Positions 36,360 through 45,024 of a stretch of DNA of 64,000 nt are shown here, piece by piece. The translations under genes and the position numbers were made by a program. This DNA comes from Chlorohelix sp037138995. GTDB taxonomy: Bacteria; Chloroflexota; Chloroflexia; Chloroheliales; Chloroheliaceae. The notes beneath the pieces were generated by a model. It did not search any database and was not told the origin of the DNA. It worked only from the letters and a program-made list of their open reading frames with translations. The stretch is taken from positions 1-64,000 of the forward strand of contig NZ_JBAXHI010000019.1 of the NCBI RefSeq assembly GCF_037138995.1. The letters run 5' to 3'. How positions within the stretch are numbered: the stretch's first letter is position 1; every line of letters begins with the position of its first letter.

Positions 36360-37556
36360 ATGAGCTATTTCGAGCAGGAAAAAAATATAAATTGTGCTGC
36401 TAAAGCAACATCGGAGAATTTGGATGAAACAAGGGTGCTTTTGCAAAGTGCGCTCCTTGAAAATGAGAGGTTAGAAGAGGCTTTAAAGGTACAGGCAAAT
36501 CAATATAAAAATCTGATTCAGCATATGCCTTTTGAACTGGTGGCGTTACTGGATAATAATCTGAATTATACGATGGTCGAAGGTAGGCTTATTACTCTAA
36601 ATAAACCTTTAGGCGAGTTGCATGTAGTTGGAAAGCAAATTAAAGACGCTTTACCTTCAGAAATTTATTCCAAAATAGAGCCGTATTTATCAGAAATATT
36701 TATCAGAAAAGAATCGATAATAGAATTCCAATATGAGAATAAATCTTATATAATGAAACTTATCCCATTGTTGAATCAATCAGGCTACCAGCTTGGGATT
36801 ATTGAATTTATTTATAAGGAAATAGAGCATAAAACATTTGAAGATTCAAACTCGTTACAGGAAACTGAGAAAGAGCTTACTGAACTTAGAAACAGGTTTA
36901 TTTCGCTGGTTTCGCATGAATTTCGCACTCCCCTGACCACTATTTTATCTTCAGCCGAATTAATGGAATTTTATGGAGAAAAGTGGACGTGGGAGAAAGT
37001 CTTAAAACATATTGGATTTATCAAGTTAAGTGTAACAAGCATGACGACCCTGCTTAATGATATATTGATTATTGGGAAAGCAGAATCAGATAAACTAAGT
37101 TTTGACCCTTATGAATTCGATATTTCAGCTTTTGGCTTAAAGCTTATTGAAGATGTGCAATTTGTAGATGGGTCAAACCATAAGATAAAATTCAATCAGG
37201 TAGGTTCAGATTTTAATATATATGCAGATTGGAAATTAATACGCAATATACTCTGGAACCTGTTGACCAATGCTACAAAATATTCTGCACAAGGCACTAT
37301 AGTTGATTTTGAGTTAAAATGTGAGTCGGATAAAATTATTTTCAATATCAAAGATCAGGGTATTGGTATCCCGCAAAATGATTATTCCCGCTTGTTTGAG
37401 CCTTTCCATCGAGGCAAAAATGTGGGTAATATTCCCGGTACGGGTTTAGGGTTGGCTATTGTCAAACGTTGCGTTGACCGTCATTCAGGAGATATTACTA
37501 TTTCCAGTATCGAAGGGGTTGGAACTAATATACAAGTCATTATTCCTTTACATTAA
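36360..37556 (+). CDS. Sensor histidine kinase
   Basis: The 398-residue protein has no membrane helix. An N-terminal coiled-coil region and a PAS-like domain (about 50-160) are followed by HisKA with FISLVSHEFRTPLTTI (phospho-accepting H187, counted from the GTG at 36357) and the ATPase domain (NLLTNATKYS, DQGIGIPQND, GTGLGLAIVKR). It probably senses a cytoplasmic signal. A GTG at 36357 would add one residue; GAGGG lies upstream. Two response-regulator genes follow on the same strand, the first 36 bp downstream. Confidence 0.9.
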   Translation: MSYFEQEKNINCAAKATSENLDETRVLLQSALLENERLEEALKVQANQYKNLIQHMPFELVALLDNNLNYTMVEGRLITLNKPLGELHVVGKQIKDALPSEIYSKIEPYLSEIFIRKESIIEFQYENKSYIMKLIPLLNQSGYQLGIIEFIYKEIEHKTFEDSNSLQETEKELTELRNRFISLVSHEFRTPLTTILSSAELMEFYGEKWTWEKVLKHIGFIKLSVTSMTTLLNDILIIGKAESDKLSFDPYEFDISAFGLKLIEDVQFVDGSNHKIKFNQVGSDFNIYADWKLIRNILWNLLTNATKYSAQGTIVDFELKCESDKIIFNIKDQGIGIPQNDYSRLFEPFHRGKNVGNIPGTGLGLAIVKRCVDRHSGDITISSIEGVGTNIQVIIPLH

Positions 37557-37592
37557 GCTATAGCACAGGTTAACAAGGTTTAAAAGATAATT

Positions 37593-39320
37593 ATGGTTAA
37601 AATTCTGATAATAGAGGATGAAAAACATGTACGAGCAAACCTCGTTGAACTTCTGCTTGCCGAAGGATACGAGGCGTTTGATGCTGAAAACGGGCAACTC
37701 GGAGTTGAAAAAGCCAAGCAAGTAATGCCTGATTTGATAATTTGTGATGTTATGATGCCTGAATTGGACGGTTATGGGGTTTTAGCCACTCTTAGAAATG
37801 ATGCTATTACAGATACAATACCTTTCCTTTTCCTAACAGCCAAAGCTTCTAAAGCCGATTTCAGGCAGGGGATGAGCTTAGGCGCAGAGGATTATCTAAC
37901 CAAACCTTTTACTCGCATAGAAGTGCTAGACGCTATCCGAACCCAACTGTCGAAGCAACAAACCCGAAAACAAAAATATCAGGCAGAAATAAAAGAAGAA
38001 ATGGATCGCCTGTTGCTTTTCGATAATCTGACAGGTTTACCCAATAGTCGCCAGATGTACAGTCTTTTCAGAGATGCTGTAGCAAATCTGACTGATGCTG
38101 ATACGCTATCATTACCGGTTTTGGTATTAAGTATCGAAAGGTTGAATGAAATAAACAGTAGTTTAGGTCAAGAAGCTAGTGATACAATAGTTCGAACTGT
38201 GGTGGAGCGGTTGAAGGATTTGCTTGATCAGCGCTACATTCTTGCCCGTGTTGATAATGATAAATTTGCGGTTTTATTTAGCTCATTGTCGCAACCAAAA
38301 GATTTTATGGAGGAGTTCTCTGCGATTATTGCCGAAACAGCTTTCAAACCATGCCAACTAAAAGACCAAGAAGTTTATATAAATACAAATATAGGATTTG
38401 CCTTTTACCCAGAAGATGGCGATGATTTTGATATTGTTTTGAGGAGGGCGGAAGAAGCATTATTAGAAGCCAGAAAATTAGGCTCAAATCGAAGCCAGTT
38501 TTATAGCCCATTTATCCATAATAAATCTCTTGAAAGCCTTAAGCTCGAAGCTTCAATGCATCGGGCGTTGGAGAGGAACGAATTTGAGGTTTATTTCCAG
38601 CCGCAAATAAACCTTAAAACAGGTAAAATCGTGGGAGCGGAGGCTTTGATTCGCTGGGTACACCCGGAAGAAGGAATAATTTCACCAATTAAATTTATAC
38701 CTATAGCCGAGGATACTGGCTTGATTATCCCGTTGGGCGATTTTATTTTTCGAGAATCCTGTATGAGAGCTAAGGAATGGTGTGACAAATATTCCGCTAA
38801 TTTTCGAATTGCAGTCAATATATCAGCCCGCCAATTTTCTGATCCTCTACTGAGCCAGAAAATTAGAGCTACCCTTAATGAGAGTTCCCTCAACCCTCAT
38901 AATCTTGAGTTGGAATTAACCGAAACTATTCTGGTTAAGGATTTTGGCACGGTAAGTCGAACACTGAATGAGCTTAAAACTTTGGGTATAATGCTTGCAA
39001 TTGATGATTTTGGAACCGGTTATTCCTCTCTTTCCTACTTGAGGCAATTGCCTTTCGATATACTCAAAATTGATCGTTCCTTCGTAATACATATATCGCA
39101 AGACCTTGAGGCTCAATCTATAGCTAAATCAATTATCCAATTGGGACATAACCTAGGGCTAAAAATTATAGCTGAAGGTGTCGAAAACGAATCTGAAGCA
39201 CGCTTCTTGTCCCAACAAAACTGTGATGAGATGCAAGGCTATCTGTTCAGCCGTCCCGTTACTGCCTTAGCTTTCGAGATATTATTGAAAACCGAAAAAA
39301 CTCTAACTTTATCTGATTAA
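37593..39320 (+). CDS. Response regulator with degenerate GGDEF and EAL domain
   Basis: The 575-residue protein has a receiver domain (1-120, phospho-acceptor D52, K104), a GGDEF-fold domain (about 140-310) and an EAL domain (about 315-565). The GGDEF signature is DNDKF (221-225), so it cannot be a normal diguanylate cyclase; such domains often bind GTP and stimulate the EAL part. The EAL motif is intact (E350-A-L, with DDFGTGYSSL and LSQQNCDEMQGY), so it most likely hydrolyses cyclic-di-GMP. It begins 36 bp after the kinase gene, which is likely its partner. Confidence 0.9.
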   Translation: MVKILIIEDEKHVRANLVELLLAEGYEAFDAENGQLGVEKAKQVMPDLIICDVMMPELDGYGVLATLRNDAITDTIPFLFLTAKASKADFRQGMSLGAEDYLTKPFTRIEVLDAIRTQLSKQQTRKQKYQAEIKEEMDRLLLFDNLTGLPNSRQMYSLFRDAVANLTDADTLSLPVLVLSIERLNEINSSLGQEASDTIVRTVVERLKDLLDQRYILARVDNDKFAVLFSSLSQPKDFMEEFSAIIAETAFKPCQLKDQEVYINTNIGFAFYPEDGDDFDIVLRRAEEALLEARKLGSNRSQFYSPFIHNKSLESLKLEASMHRALERNEFEVYFQPQINLKTGKIVGAEALIRWVHPEEGIISPIKFIPIAEDTGLIIPLGDFIFRESCMRAKEWCDKYSANFRIAVNISARQFSDPLLSQKIRATLNESSLNPHNLELELTETILVKDFGTVSRTLNELKTLGIMLAIDDFGTGYSSLSYLRQLPFDILKIDRSFVIHISQDLEAQSIAKSIIQLGHNLGLKIIAEGVENESEARFLSQQNCDEMQGYLFSRPVTALAFEILLKTEKTLTLSD

Positions 39321-39334
39321 TGGTAAAAATCCTA

Positions 39335-39362
39335 GGACTTTCGATACCTCAGTTGAAAGTCC
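39335..39362 (+). repeat. Inverted repeat after the GGDEF-EAL gene
   Basis: GGACTTTC and GAAAGTCC form a perfect 8-bp stem with a 12-nt loop, starting 15 bp after the stop codon. There is no T run, so it is not a classical terminator. It is followed by CATTTGCAA, matching the hairpin-plus-TTGCAA arrangement in two other gaps. Confidence 0.45.
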
Positions 39363-39606
39363 CCATTTGCAAAAAATTTCTATACATATATAGGATTTCC
39401 GCTTGAGGCAGAAAGAATGAACCTAGCTTAGAGACAACTTTCTTAAACCCATTATCTAAAAATCTTCCCTACATGAATTGAAATTTCCACTCTAATTTTA
39501 TATAGTAAACAAAATCACTAATTTTTAGGCAAATTCGTAACGGCTACGTAATGTTTATATTGATATAATTAAAAATCGTGGGGAATATTTAAAAAGGTGT
39601 TACTGG

Positions 39607-40869
39607 ATGAACAATAGTATCAAACTGCCGAAAAAGAAAATACTGATTATTGAAGACGAAAATGACATTCGTTATATTATTGCAACCTATTTAAAATATA
39701 GTAACTACGAAGTTTTGGAATCAGATAATGGGGTGACAGGGTTGGAGACGGCGCAGGTAATGCTGCCCGACCTAATCATAAGCGATATTAATATGCCCAA
39801 CATGGATGGCTTCACCGTACTTGAACAACTGATGGAAAACCCCTTAACCTCGTCAATCCCTTTCATTTTTTTAACCTGCATCTCTGATCGTAATAGCTTT
39901 AGAAAAGGAATGAATCTGGGAGCCGATGATTTTATTACCAAGCCCTTTACCAAAGCAGAATTACTATCAGCGGTTGAATCCCGCCTTTCCAAAAAAGAAA
40001 ATCTGGAAACCATTTTAAAAAATGAAGAATTGGGTGTAAGAGATAATCAATTTCTCTCTTTACGCACCGAATTAAGTGGTGCGCTTGAACGAAAAGAACT
40101 TGAATTATATTACCAGCCTCAAGTAAATATAAAGGCTGGAAATTTAGTTGGCGCGGAAGCCTTACTTAGATGGCACCATCCCTATCGCGGGTTAATAATG
40201 CCAGATCAATTTATACCGGTTGCGGAAGCTTCCGGCTTGATTGAGCCGATTTGGCGTTGGACTTTGAATGCGGCTTGTCAAGAAAATCGGGAATGGCTGT
40301 CCAAATACAAATTATCACTAAAAATCGCCGTCAATGTCTCTGCTTCCCAATTTAATCATGCCCGCCTAAATCAAGTCGTGCAAGAAGCGTTAGATCGTAA
40401 CAGCTTACCCGCTGAAAACCTTGAACTTGAAATAACTGAAAGCATTGTAATTAAAAATGTGGAAAGCTCGCTGGCAATCATGCGTTCCTTGGTTGCACTC
40501 GGAGTAGGCTTATCTATGGATGATTTTGGTACCGGTTATTCCTCCCTAAGTTATTTGAAATATTTCCCCTTTAATGAGCTTAAGATTGATCGCTCATTTG
40601 TCTCGGAAATCACCACCGAATCTAAAAATGCAGCGATAACCGCTTCTATTATAAAGCTTTCCCATCAATTGGGTATGCATACAGTTGCGGAAGGAGTCGA
40701 AACTGAAGAACAATTGACTTTACTTGAGCAGTTGGGTTGCGATATTGCACAGGGTTATTACTTAGGTAAGCCGATGTCTTCCGCTAGTTTCCGCAAATAT
40801 ATTGAAGATTATATAGAGTGCAAACATTCACTAAGTTCAAAAATCACAGATTTAGAGGTGCTGGGGTAA
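39607..40869 (+). CDS. Response regulator with EAL domain
   Basis: The 420-residue protein has a receiver domain (10-128, phospho-acceptor D60, K112), a short linker and an EAL domain (about 155-405). The EAL motif (184-186), VNVSASQFN, DDFGTGYSSL and GCDIAQGYYLGKPM are intact, so it should cleave cyclic-di-GMP. Unlike its neighbour it has no GGDEF part. It starts after a 286-bp gap with a TGATATAAT box at 39561-39569, so it may be transcribed separately. The sequence is related to the EAL part of the preceding gene, suggesting duplication. Confidence 0.9.
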   Translation: MNNSIKLPKKKILIIEDENDIRYIIATYLKYSNYEVLESDNGVTGLETAQVMLPDLIISDINMPNMDGFTVLEQLMENPLTSSIPFIFLTCISDRNSFRKGMNLGADDFITKPFTKAELLSAVESRLSKKENLETILKNEELGVRDNQFLSLRTELSGALERKELELYYQPQVNIKAGNLVGAEALLRWHHPYRGLIMPDQFIPVAEASGLIEPIWRWTLNAACQENREWLSKYKLSLKIAVNVSASQFNHARLNQVVQEALDRNSLPAENLELEITESIVIKNVESSLAIMRSLVALGVGLSMDDFGTGYSSLSYLKYFPFNELKIDRSFVSEITTESKNAAITASIIKLSHQLGMHTVAEGVETEEQLTLLEQLGCDIAQGYYLGKPMSSASFRKYIEDYIECKHSLSSKITDLEVLG

Positions 40870-40989
40870 ATATAAACAGTTAATTCAAAGCCTAATTATC
40901 AGAAAATAATGGCACAGGTTTCTTAACTAACAATGGTAAATACCCCTCTCAATTCTCAATGCCATTTTTCATAAATATTTCTAGCTGAC

Positions 40990-41018
40990 TTGACTTTAAT
41001 TTTGGCTAAAGGCATAAT
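40990..41018 (+). promoter_or_regulatory. Promoter of der with overlapping inverted repeat
   Basis: TTGACT (40990-40995) and CATAAT (41013-41018) are 17 bp apart, a good sigma-70 match. A perfect 8-bp inverted repeat AATAAGCC/GGCTTATT (41016-41023 with 41035-41042) starts inside the -10 and reaches about +18, followed by TTTT. It could be an operator or a leader hairpin. Confidence 0.6.
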
Positions 41019-41087
41019 AAGCCGTAATATAAATGGCTTATTTTAACGAACATTATCGAAAAACTCACATGTGGCAGAATAGCTAGA

Positions 41088-42455
41088 ATGACAAAACCAC
41101 TCGTTGCCATCGTTGGTCGCCCCAATGTTGGTAAATCCACTTTTTTTAACCGGGTAATTGGCGAAAAACTGGCAATTGTTGAAGATTTACCCGGCACTAC
41201 CCGTGACCGACTCTATGGTGACGGTGAATGGAATGGGCGTTATTTCACCTTGATTGATACCGGCGGTCTCGAATTTGAAACCGAAGATGAACAAAAAAGG
41301 GAAAGTGAAACCAAAGGGGAAGACTCTATTCGTGAAATAGCACGTCAGACCCGCGCTCAGGCAACTGTGGCAATTGAAGAAGCCGATGTTATTGTGTTCA
41401 TGGTAGATGCAAAAACTGGCTTGACTTCTACCGACCGCGATATTGCCGATATTCTTAGAAGAACCAAAAAGCCCGTGATTCTCGCAGCTAATCGAGCCGA
41501 TAGTGAAGAGCGTCGCCAGAACTCAGTCGAATTTTACGAACTTGGACTCGGCGACCCCATTCCGGTTAGCAGTTATCATGGCACTAACACTGGCGATTTG
41601 CTCGATGCAATTGCTGAAAATCTACCTCCGATACCTGAGACTATCGAACAATCCCAAATTAGAATTGCCATAATAGGTCGTCCTAATGTTGGAAAAAGCC
41701 GCTTGCTCAATTCGTTGCTTGGACAAGAACGGGTTATAGTTTCGGATGTGCCGGGTACAACCCGTGATGCCATTGATACAGAAATTATAGTTGGCGATAA
41801 GACAGTAACCTTGATTGATACTGCCGGTATTCGCCGCCCCGGTCGCATAGATATTGGTGTGGAGAAATGGAGCGTAATGCGAACTCTTCGCGCCATTAAC
41901 CGCTCGAACGTGGTACTGCTGGTGGTTGATGCCAGTGAAGGAATTACCGCGCAAGATGCCCACATCGCCGGTTATGCCCTTGAGGAAAGTAAAGGAATCG
42001 TGCTGGTAGTGAACAAATGGGATAAAATTGAGAAGGATAACACTACCATGAACCAGTATGTTACCAAAATACGTGAACAACTGGATTTCATGTCATACGT
42101 CCCTATGCTTTTTATCAGCGCAAAATTTGGGCAACGTGTCAACAAAGTTCTAGATGCTGCCCTTACAGTGGCGGAAGAACGACACAAGCGAATCCCTACC
42201 GCTACCCTGAATAAGGTGGTGCGAGATGCAATAGCGGCGCATAGTCCCGCTTCTAAGCCCGGAAAATGGCTAAAGCTATTATATGTGACACAGGTGGAAG
42301 TTGACCCACCTACATTTGTATTTTCGGTAAATGACGCTAAACAGGTGCATTTCTCGTACCAGCGTTATCTTGAAAATAAAATTCGTGAAGCATTTGGCTT
42401 TGAAGGCACTCCTCTTAAAATGATTTTCCGTGGTCGCGATGACTCAGATGATTAA
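41088..42455 (+). CDS. der: Ribosome biogenesis GTPase Der (EngA)
   Basis: Der (455 aa) has two tandem GTPase domains and a C-terminal KH-like domain, and helps assemble the 50S subunit. G domain 1 has GRPNVGKST, DLPGTTRD and DTGGLEF; domain 2 has GRPNVGKSR, DVPGTTRDA, DTAGIRRPGRI and NKWD. The first switch region carries a charged insertion (about 65-85, rich in Glu/Lys). plsY follows 19 bp downstream, so the two may form one transcript. Confidence 0.97.
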   Translation: MTKPLVAIVGRPNVGKSTFFNRVIGEKLAIVEDLPGTTRDRLYGDGEWNGRYFTLIDTGGLEFETEDEQKRESETKGEDSIREIARQTRAQATVAIEEADVIVFMVDAKTGLTSTDRDIADILRRTKKPVILAANRADSEERRQNSVEFYELGLGDPIPVSSYHGTNTGDLLDAIAENLPPIPETIEQSQIRIAIIGRPNVGKSRLLNSLLGQERVIVSDVPGTTRDAIDTEIIVGDKTVTLIDTAGIRRPGRIDIGVEKWSVMRTLRAINRSNVVLLVVDASEGITAQDAHIAGYALEESKGIVLVVNKWDKIEKDNTTMNQYVTKIREQLDFMSYVPMLFISAKFGQRVNKVLDAALTVAEERHKRIPTATLNKVVRDAIAAHSPASKPGKWLKLLYVTQVEVDPPTFVFSVNDAKQVHFSYQRYLENKIREAFGFEGTPLKMIFRGRDDSDD

Positions 42456-42474
42456 CACCACAGGTTAGTGCATT

Positions 42475-43143
42475 ATGGATTGGCTGCTTTTTTTGCTTTT
42501 TTTGCTGGTGGGATACCTGCTCGGTTCTATTCCCACCGGATTAATATTAGGCAGGTGGTTGAAAAATATAGATGTGCGTCAGTTTGGTAGCGGCAAAACT
42601 GGCGCGACCAATACTTTGCGAACGCTTGGTTGGAAAATCTCCCTCTCTGTATTTCTCATTGATGCCCTCAAAGGTGGAATTGCGGTATGGCTACCGGTAT
42701 TGTATTTCACCGATGCGCCCAACAATTGGTTGCCGTGGGTACGCATGCTGGCGGCTTTAGCTTGTATGTTGGGGCATGATTTCCCCGTCTGGATTGGCTT
42801 CAAGGGTGGGCGTGGCGTGGCTGTAGGCGTTGGCGAATTGTTGGTAGTATCTCCGTTTATCTGGATATTGACATTCCTTGTCACCTTTCCTACAATCCTT
42901 ATTACCCGCTATGTCTCTTTAGGTTCGATTGTAGGCTCAATTTTCGCCGTTATATTCACAGTGGTAGCAATATTTGCGGTCAACTTAGATTCTCGCTATT
43001 TAGGTTTTTCTATTGTTTCAGCCGCCTTGGTTATCTGGATGCACCGCGATAATATTAGCAGATTGCTAAACGGTACCGAGCGTAAACTTGGAGATAAAGC
43101 CTCCAATGTAAAATCATCTTCTGAACAGAATCCTACCCATTAA
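42475..43143 (+). CDS. plsY: Glycerol-3-phosphate acyltransferase PlsY
   Basis: PlsY (222 aa) uses acyl-phosphate to acylate glycerol-3-phosphate, the first step of phospholipid synthesis. It has about six membrane helices and the family loops GSIPTG-ILGR, VRQFGSGKTGATNTLRTLG, and LGHDFPVWIGFKGGRGVA. A short charged tail ends the protein. It lies between der and a carbonic-anhydrase-like gene. Confidence 0.94.
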   Translation: MDWLLFLLFLLVGYLLGSIPTGLILGRWLKNIDVRQFGSGKTGATNTLRTLGWKISLSVFLIDALKGGIAVWLPVLYFTDAPNNWLPWVRMLAALACMLGHDFPVWIGFKGGRGVAVGVGELLVVSPFIWILTFLVTFPTILITRYVSLGSIVGSIFAVIFTVVAIFAVNLDSRYLGFSIVSAALVIWMHRDNISRLLNGTERKLGDKASNVKSSSEQNPTH

Positions 43144-43158
43144 TAAAGAGGTCTGAAT

Positions 43159-43689
43159 ATGTGGTTAATTGAGTACAACGGCAATCGTCCACAGATAGGC
43201 GAAAATGTTTTTATTGCTCCAAACGCTACCTTAATCGGGGATGTAGTGATTGAAAATGGGGCAAGTATCTGGTTTGGTGTGGTGCTACGTGCTGATAATA
43301 ACCGCATCATCATCGGGGAAAATGCGAATGTTCAGGATAACACGGTGGTGCATACCAACGATGACGACCCGCCCACTACTATTGGCGCATGTGTAACTAT
43401 CGGGCATAGCGCGGTGCTAGAAGGCTGTATTATTGAGAAGAATGCAGTTATTGGTATGAATGCTACCGTGCTAAGTAAAGCAGTGGTTGGTGAAGGTGCT
43501 ATGGTAGCGGCAAATTCTGTGGTGACAATTGGTTCAAAAATCCCAGCATGGAATCTGGCTGCTGGAATTCCGGCTCAGGTCAAAAAAGAACTGAGTGGTC
43601 AGAGTAGGAAGCAAGTTGAAGAAAACTGGAAAGAATACACCCATTTAAGAGACGCATATTTAGCTAAAGGTATTGATAGAATTTCCTAA
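43159..43689 (+). CDS. Gamma-carbonic anhydrase-like protein lacking one zinc ligand
   Basis: The 176-residue left-handed beta-helix protein has hexapeptide repeats (IGENVFIAPNATLIGDV, IGENANVQDNTVVHTN, IGHSAVLEGCIIEKNAVIG). Gamma-class enzymes bind zinc with three His. H65 and H83 match the first two, but in ungapped alignment the third (H in GH-x4-H-G-C) is E88 here. It is probably not a normal carbonic anhydrase, though Glu might still bind a metal. It starts 15 bp after plsY, with GAGG just upstream. Confidence 0.85.
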   Translation: MWLIEYNGNRPQIGENVFIAPNATLIGDVVIENGASIWFGVVLRADNNRIIIGENANVQDNTVVHTNDDDPPTTIGACVTIGHSAVLEGCIIEKNAVIGMNATVLSKAVVGEGAMVAANSVVTIGSKIPAWNLAAGIPAQVKKELSGQSRKQVEENWKEYTHLRDAYLAKGIDRIS

Positions 43690-43817
43690 TAACTCACTTT
43701 TTTTGGCATCGGACATATTTAGAAGACCTCTAAAAGGAAAGGGATAAAAGCCCCGTCAGACTTTCCGACTGTACCCACTTTCCGAATTTGCAAATCAATA
43801 AATTCATAGATTTATAT

Positions 43818-43845
43818 TTGATGATTGAAATAGCTGTGTTATAAT
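43818..43845 (+). promoter_or_regulatory. Promoter of the caspase-like gene
   Basis: TTGATG (43818-43823) and TATAAT (43840-43845) are 16 bp apart, and the -10 is extended (TGTTATAAT). The leader would be about 78 nt. A CTTTCCGAATTTGCAA element lies just upstream at about 43779-43794. Confidence 0.6.
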
Positions 43846-43929
43846 CACGCTTATTAACGATTTTAGTGAGTCGCTAACAGGTTGGGTATTAGTAATTGGG
43901 ACATTTGACTCACAAGGTTAGGTTTTACG

Positions 43930-45021
43930 ATGGGTCGCTACGCAATTTGCGTCGGTATAGATGATTACGATAACTTACCGGAAGGCTGGAATTCGCTGGA
44001 ATTTGCCAGCGCAGATGCCCGTGCCATGTCTGAAATCCTTCTCGACACCGTGCATGGAGCGTTTGATAAGGTTGAACTTCTAACCAAACCCGCACAAACT
44101 ACTCTTTCCGGTCTAATAGACGCGCTTAAGCGTCTTTTCTATGATATAAAGCCCGAACCAGATGACTTGGTTTTACTTTATTTTGCTGGTCATTGTGGAC
44201 TTGACCCACAAGATCGCCTCTTTCTAATTCCTAGCGATGGTCGTATCAATCATTGGGGTATTCCAGACCTTGCCAGTATGCTTCGCCTTGATAATATTGC
44301 TGCATATTTTTCCGGTAGTTATACACATAATCTGGTACTGGCTCTTGATATGGCGTACAGCGGAGAGCGTAGTGCCTTGGTGCGCCGGGTAAAATTGTCG
44401 GAAAGCCCCAACTATTTTACTATCGGTTCGATTATCAGCAGCGAGATTATTGACCAATTGCATATGCTAAATCATAGTCCTTTTAGCTACAGCCTGTTCA
44501 AAGCATTGAAGCAACCCCCAGAATCGGATGGTTGGTTAAGGGTAAGCACAATTCAAAGCTATGTAACTAACCAGTTGCGAGAACTGCTGGATACATATTG
44601 GGCAGAACACAGCCAGATGTTAAATTATCTTAGCGAATTGATGGATGACTTGCCTTTAATACGGGTAGCGTCCGAATCGGAAGAATTTACTCGTGAGGTG
44701 AAAATAGCCTTGCAACGCAATGGTTATAGGTTTAATAATACAAATCGCTTTGAACAAAAAACCGGGAGGTTGCGTGCAGAAATAACTGTAGCTTTCACTC
44801 GTGCGGTTATTGAAGTATTGGCGCTGGATAATGGAAAGGTGGCTTGGAGCGAATTACAGGCGCAGCAATTCGCCAATCAGGTTGAGCGTTTGAAAACTAT
44901 GGGGGAAATAACTCACGGCTTGATTATCAGTCGCAACGAGCTTGCTCAAGAACTTTCAGATTACCTTCGCCGCATCAAACTTGATTTTATGACATTGGAA
45001 GATGCCCTTGCACAGGTTTAG
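43930..45021 (+). CDS. Caspase-like (C14) protein with missing catalytic Cys
   Basis: The 363-residue protein has the caspase/metacaspase fold in its first 170 residues (YAICVGIDDYDNLP, FASADARAMSEIL, LLYFAGHCG with H88). The nucleophile motif normally D-x-C-H-S-G reads D140-M-A-Y-S-G, so the Cys is A142 and the following His is Tyr. It should be inactive as a peptidase and may be a regulatory or sensor pseudoprotease. The C-terminal part (about 175-363) is helical and not recognised. The next gene is convergent. A clear promoter lies upstream and no partner gene is on the same strand. Confidence 0.78.
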   Translation: MGRYAICVGIDDYDNLPEGWNSLEFASADARAMSEILLDTVHGAFDKVELLTKPAQTTLSGLIDALKRLFYDIKPEPDDLVLLYFAGHCGLDPQDRLFLIPSDGRINHWGIPDLASMLRLDNIAAYFSGSYTHNLVLALDMAYSGERSALVRRVKLSESPNYFTIGSIISSEIIDQLHMLNHSPFSYSLFKALKQPPESDGWLRVSTIQSYVTNQLRELLDTYWAEHSQMLNYLSELMDDLPLIRVASESEEFTREVKIALQRNGYRFNNTNRFEQKTGRLRAEITVAFTRAVIEVLALDNGKVAWSELQAQQFANQVERLKTMGEITHGLIISRNELAQELSDYLRRIKLDFMTLEDALAQV

Positions 45022-45024
45022 TTT

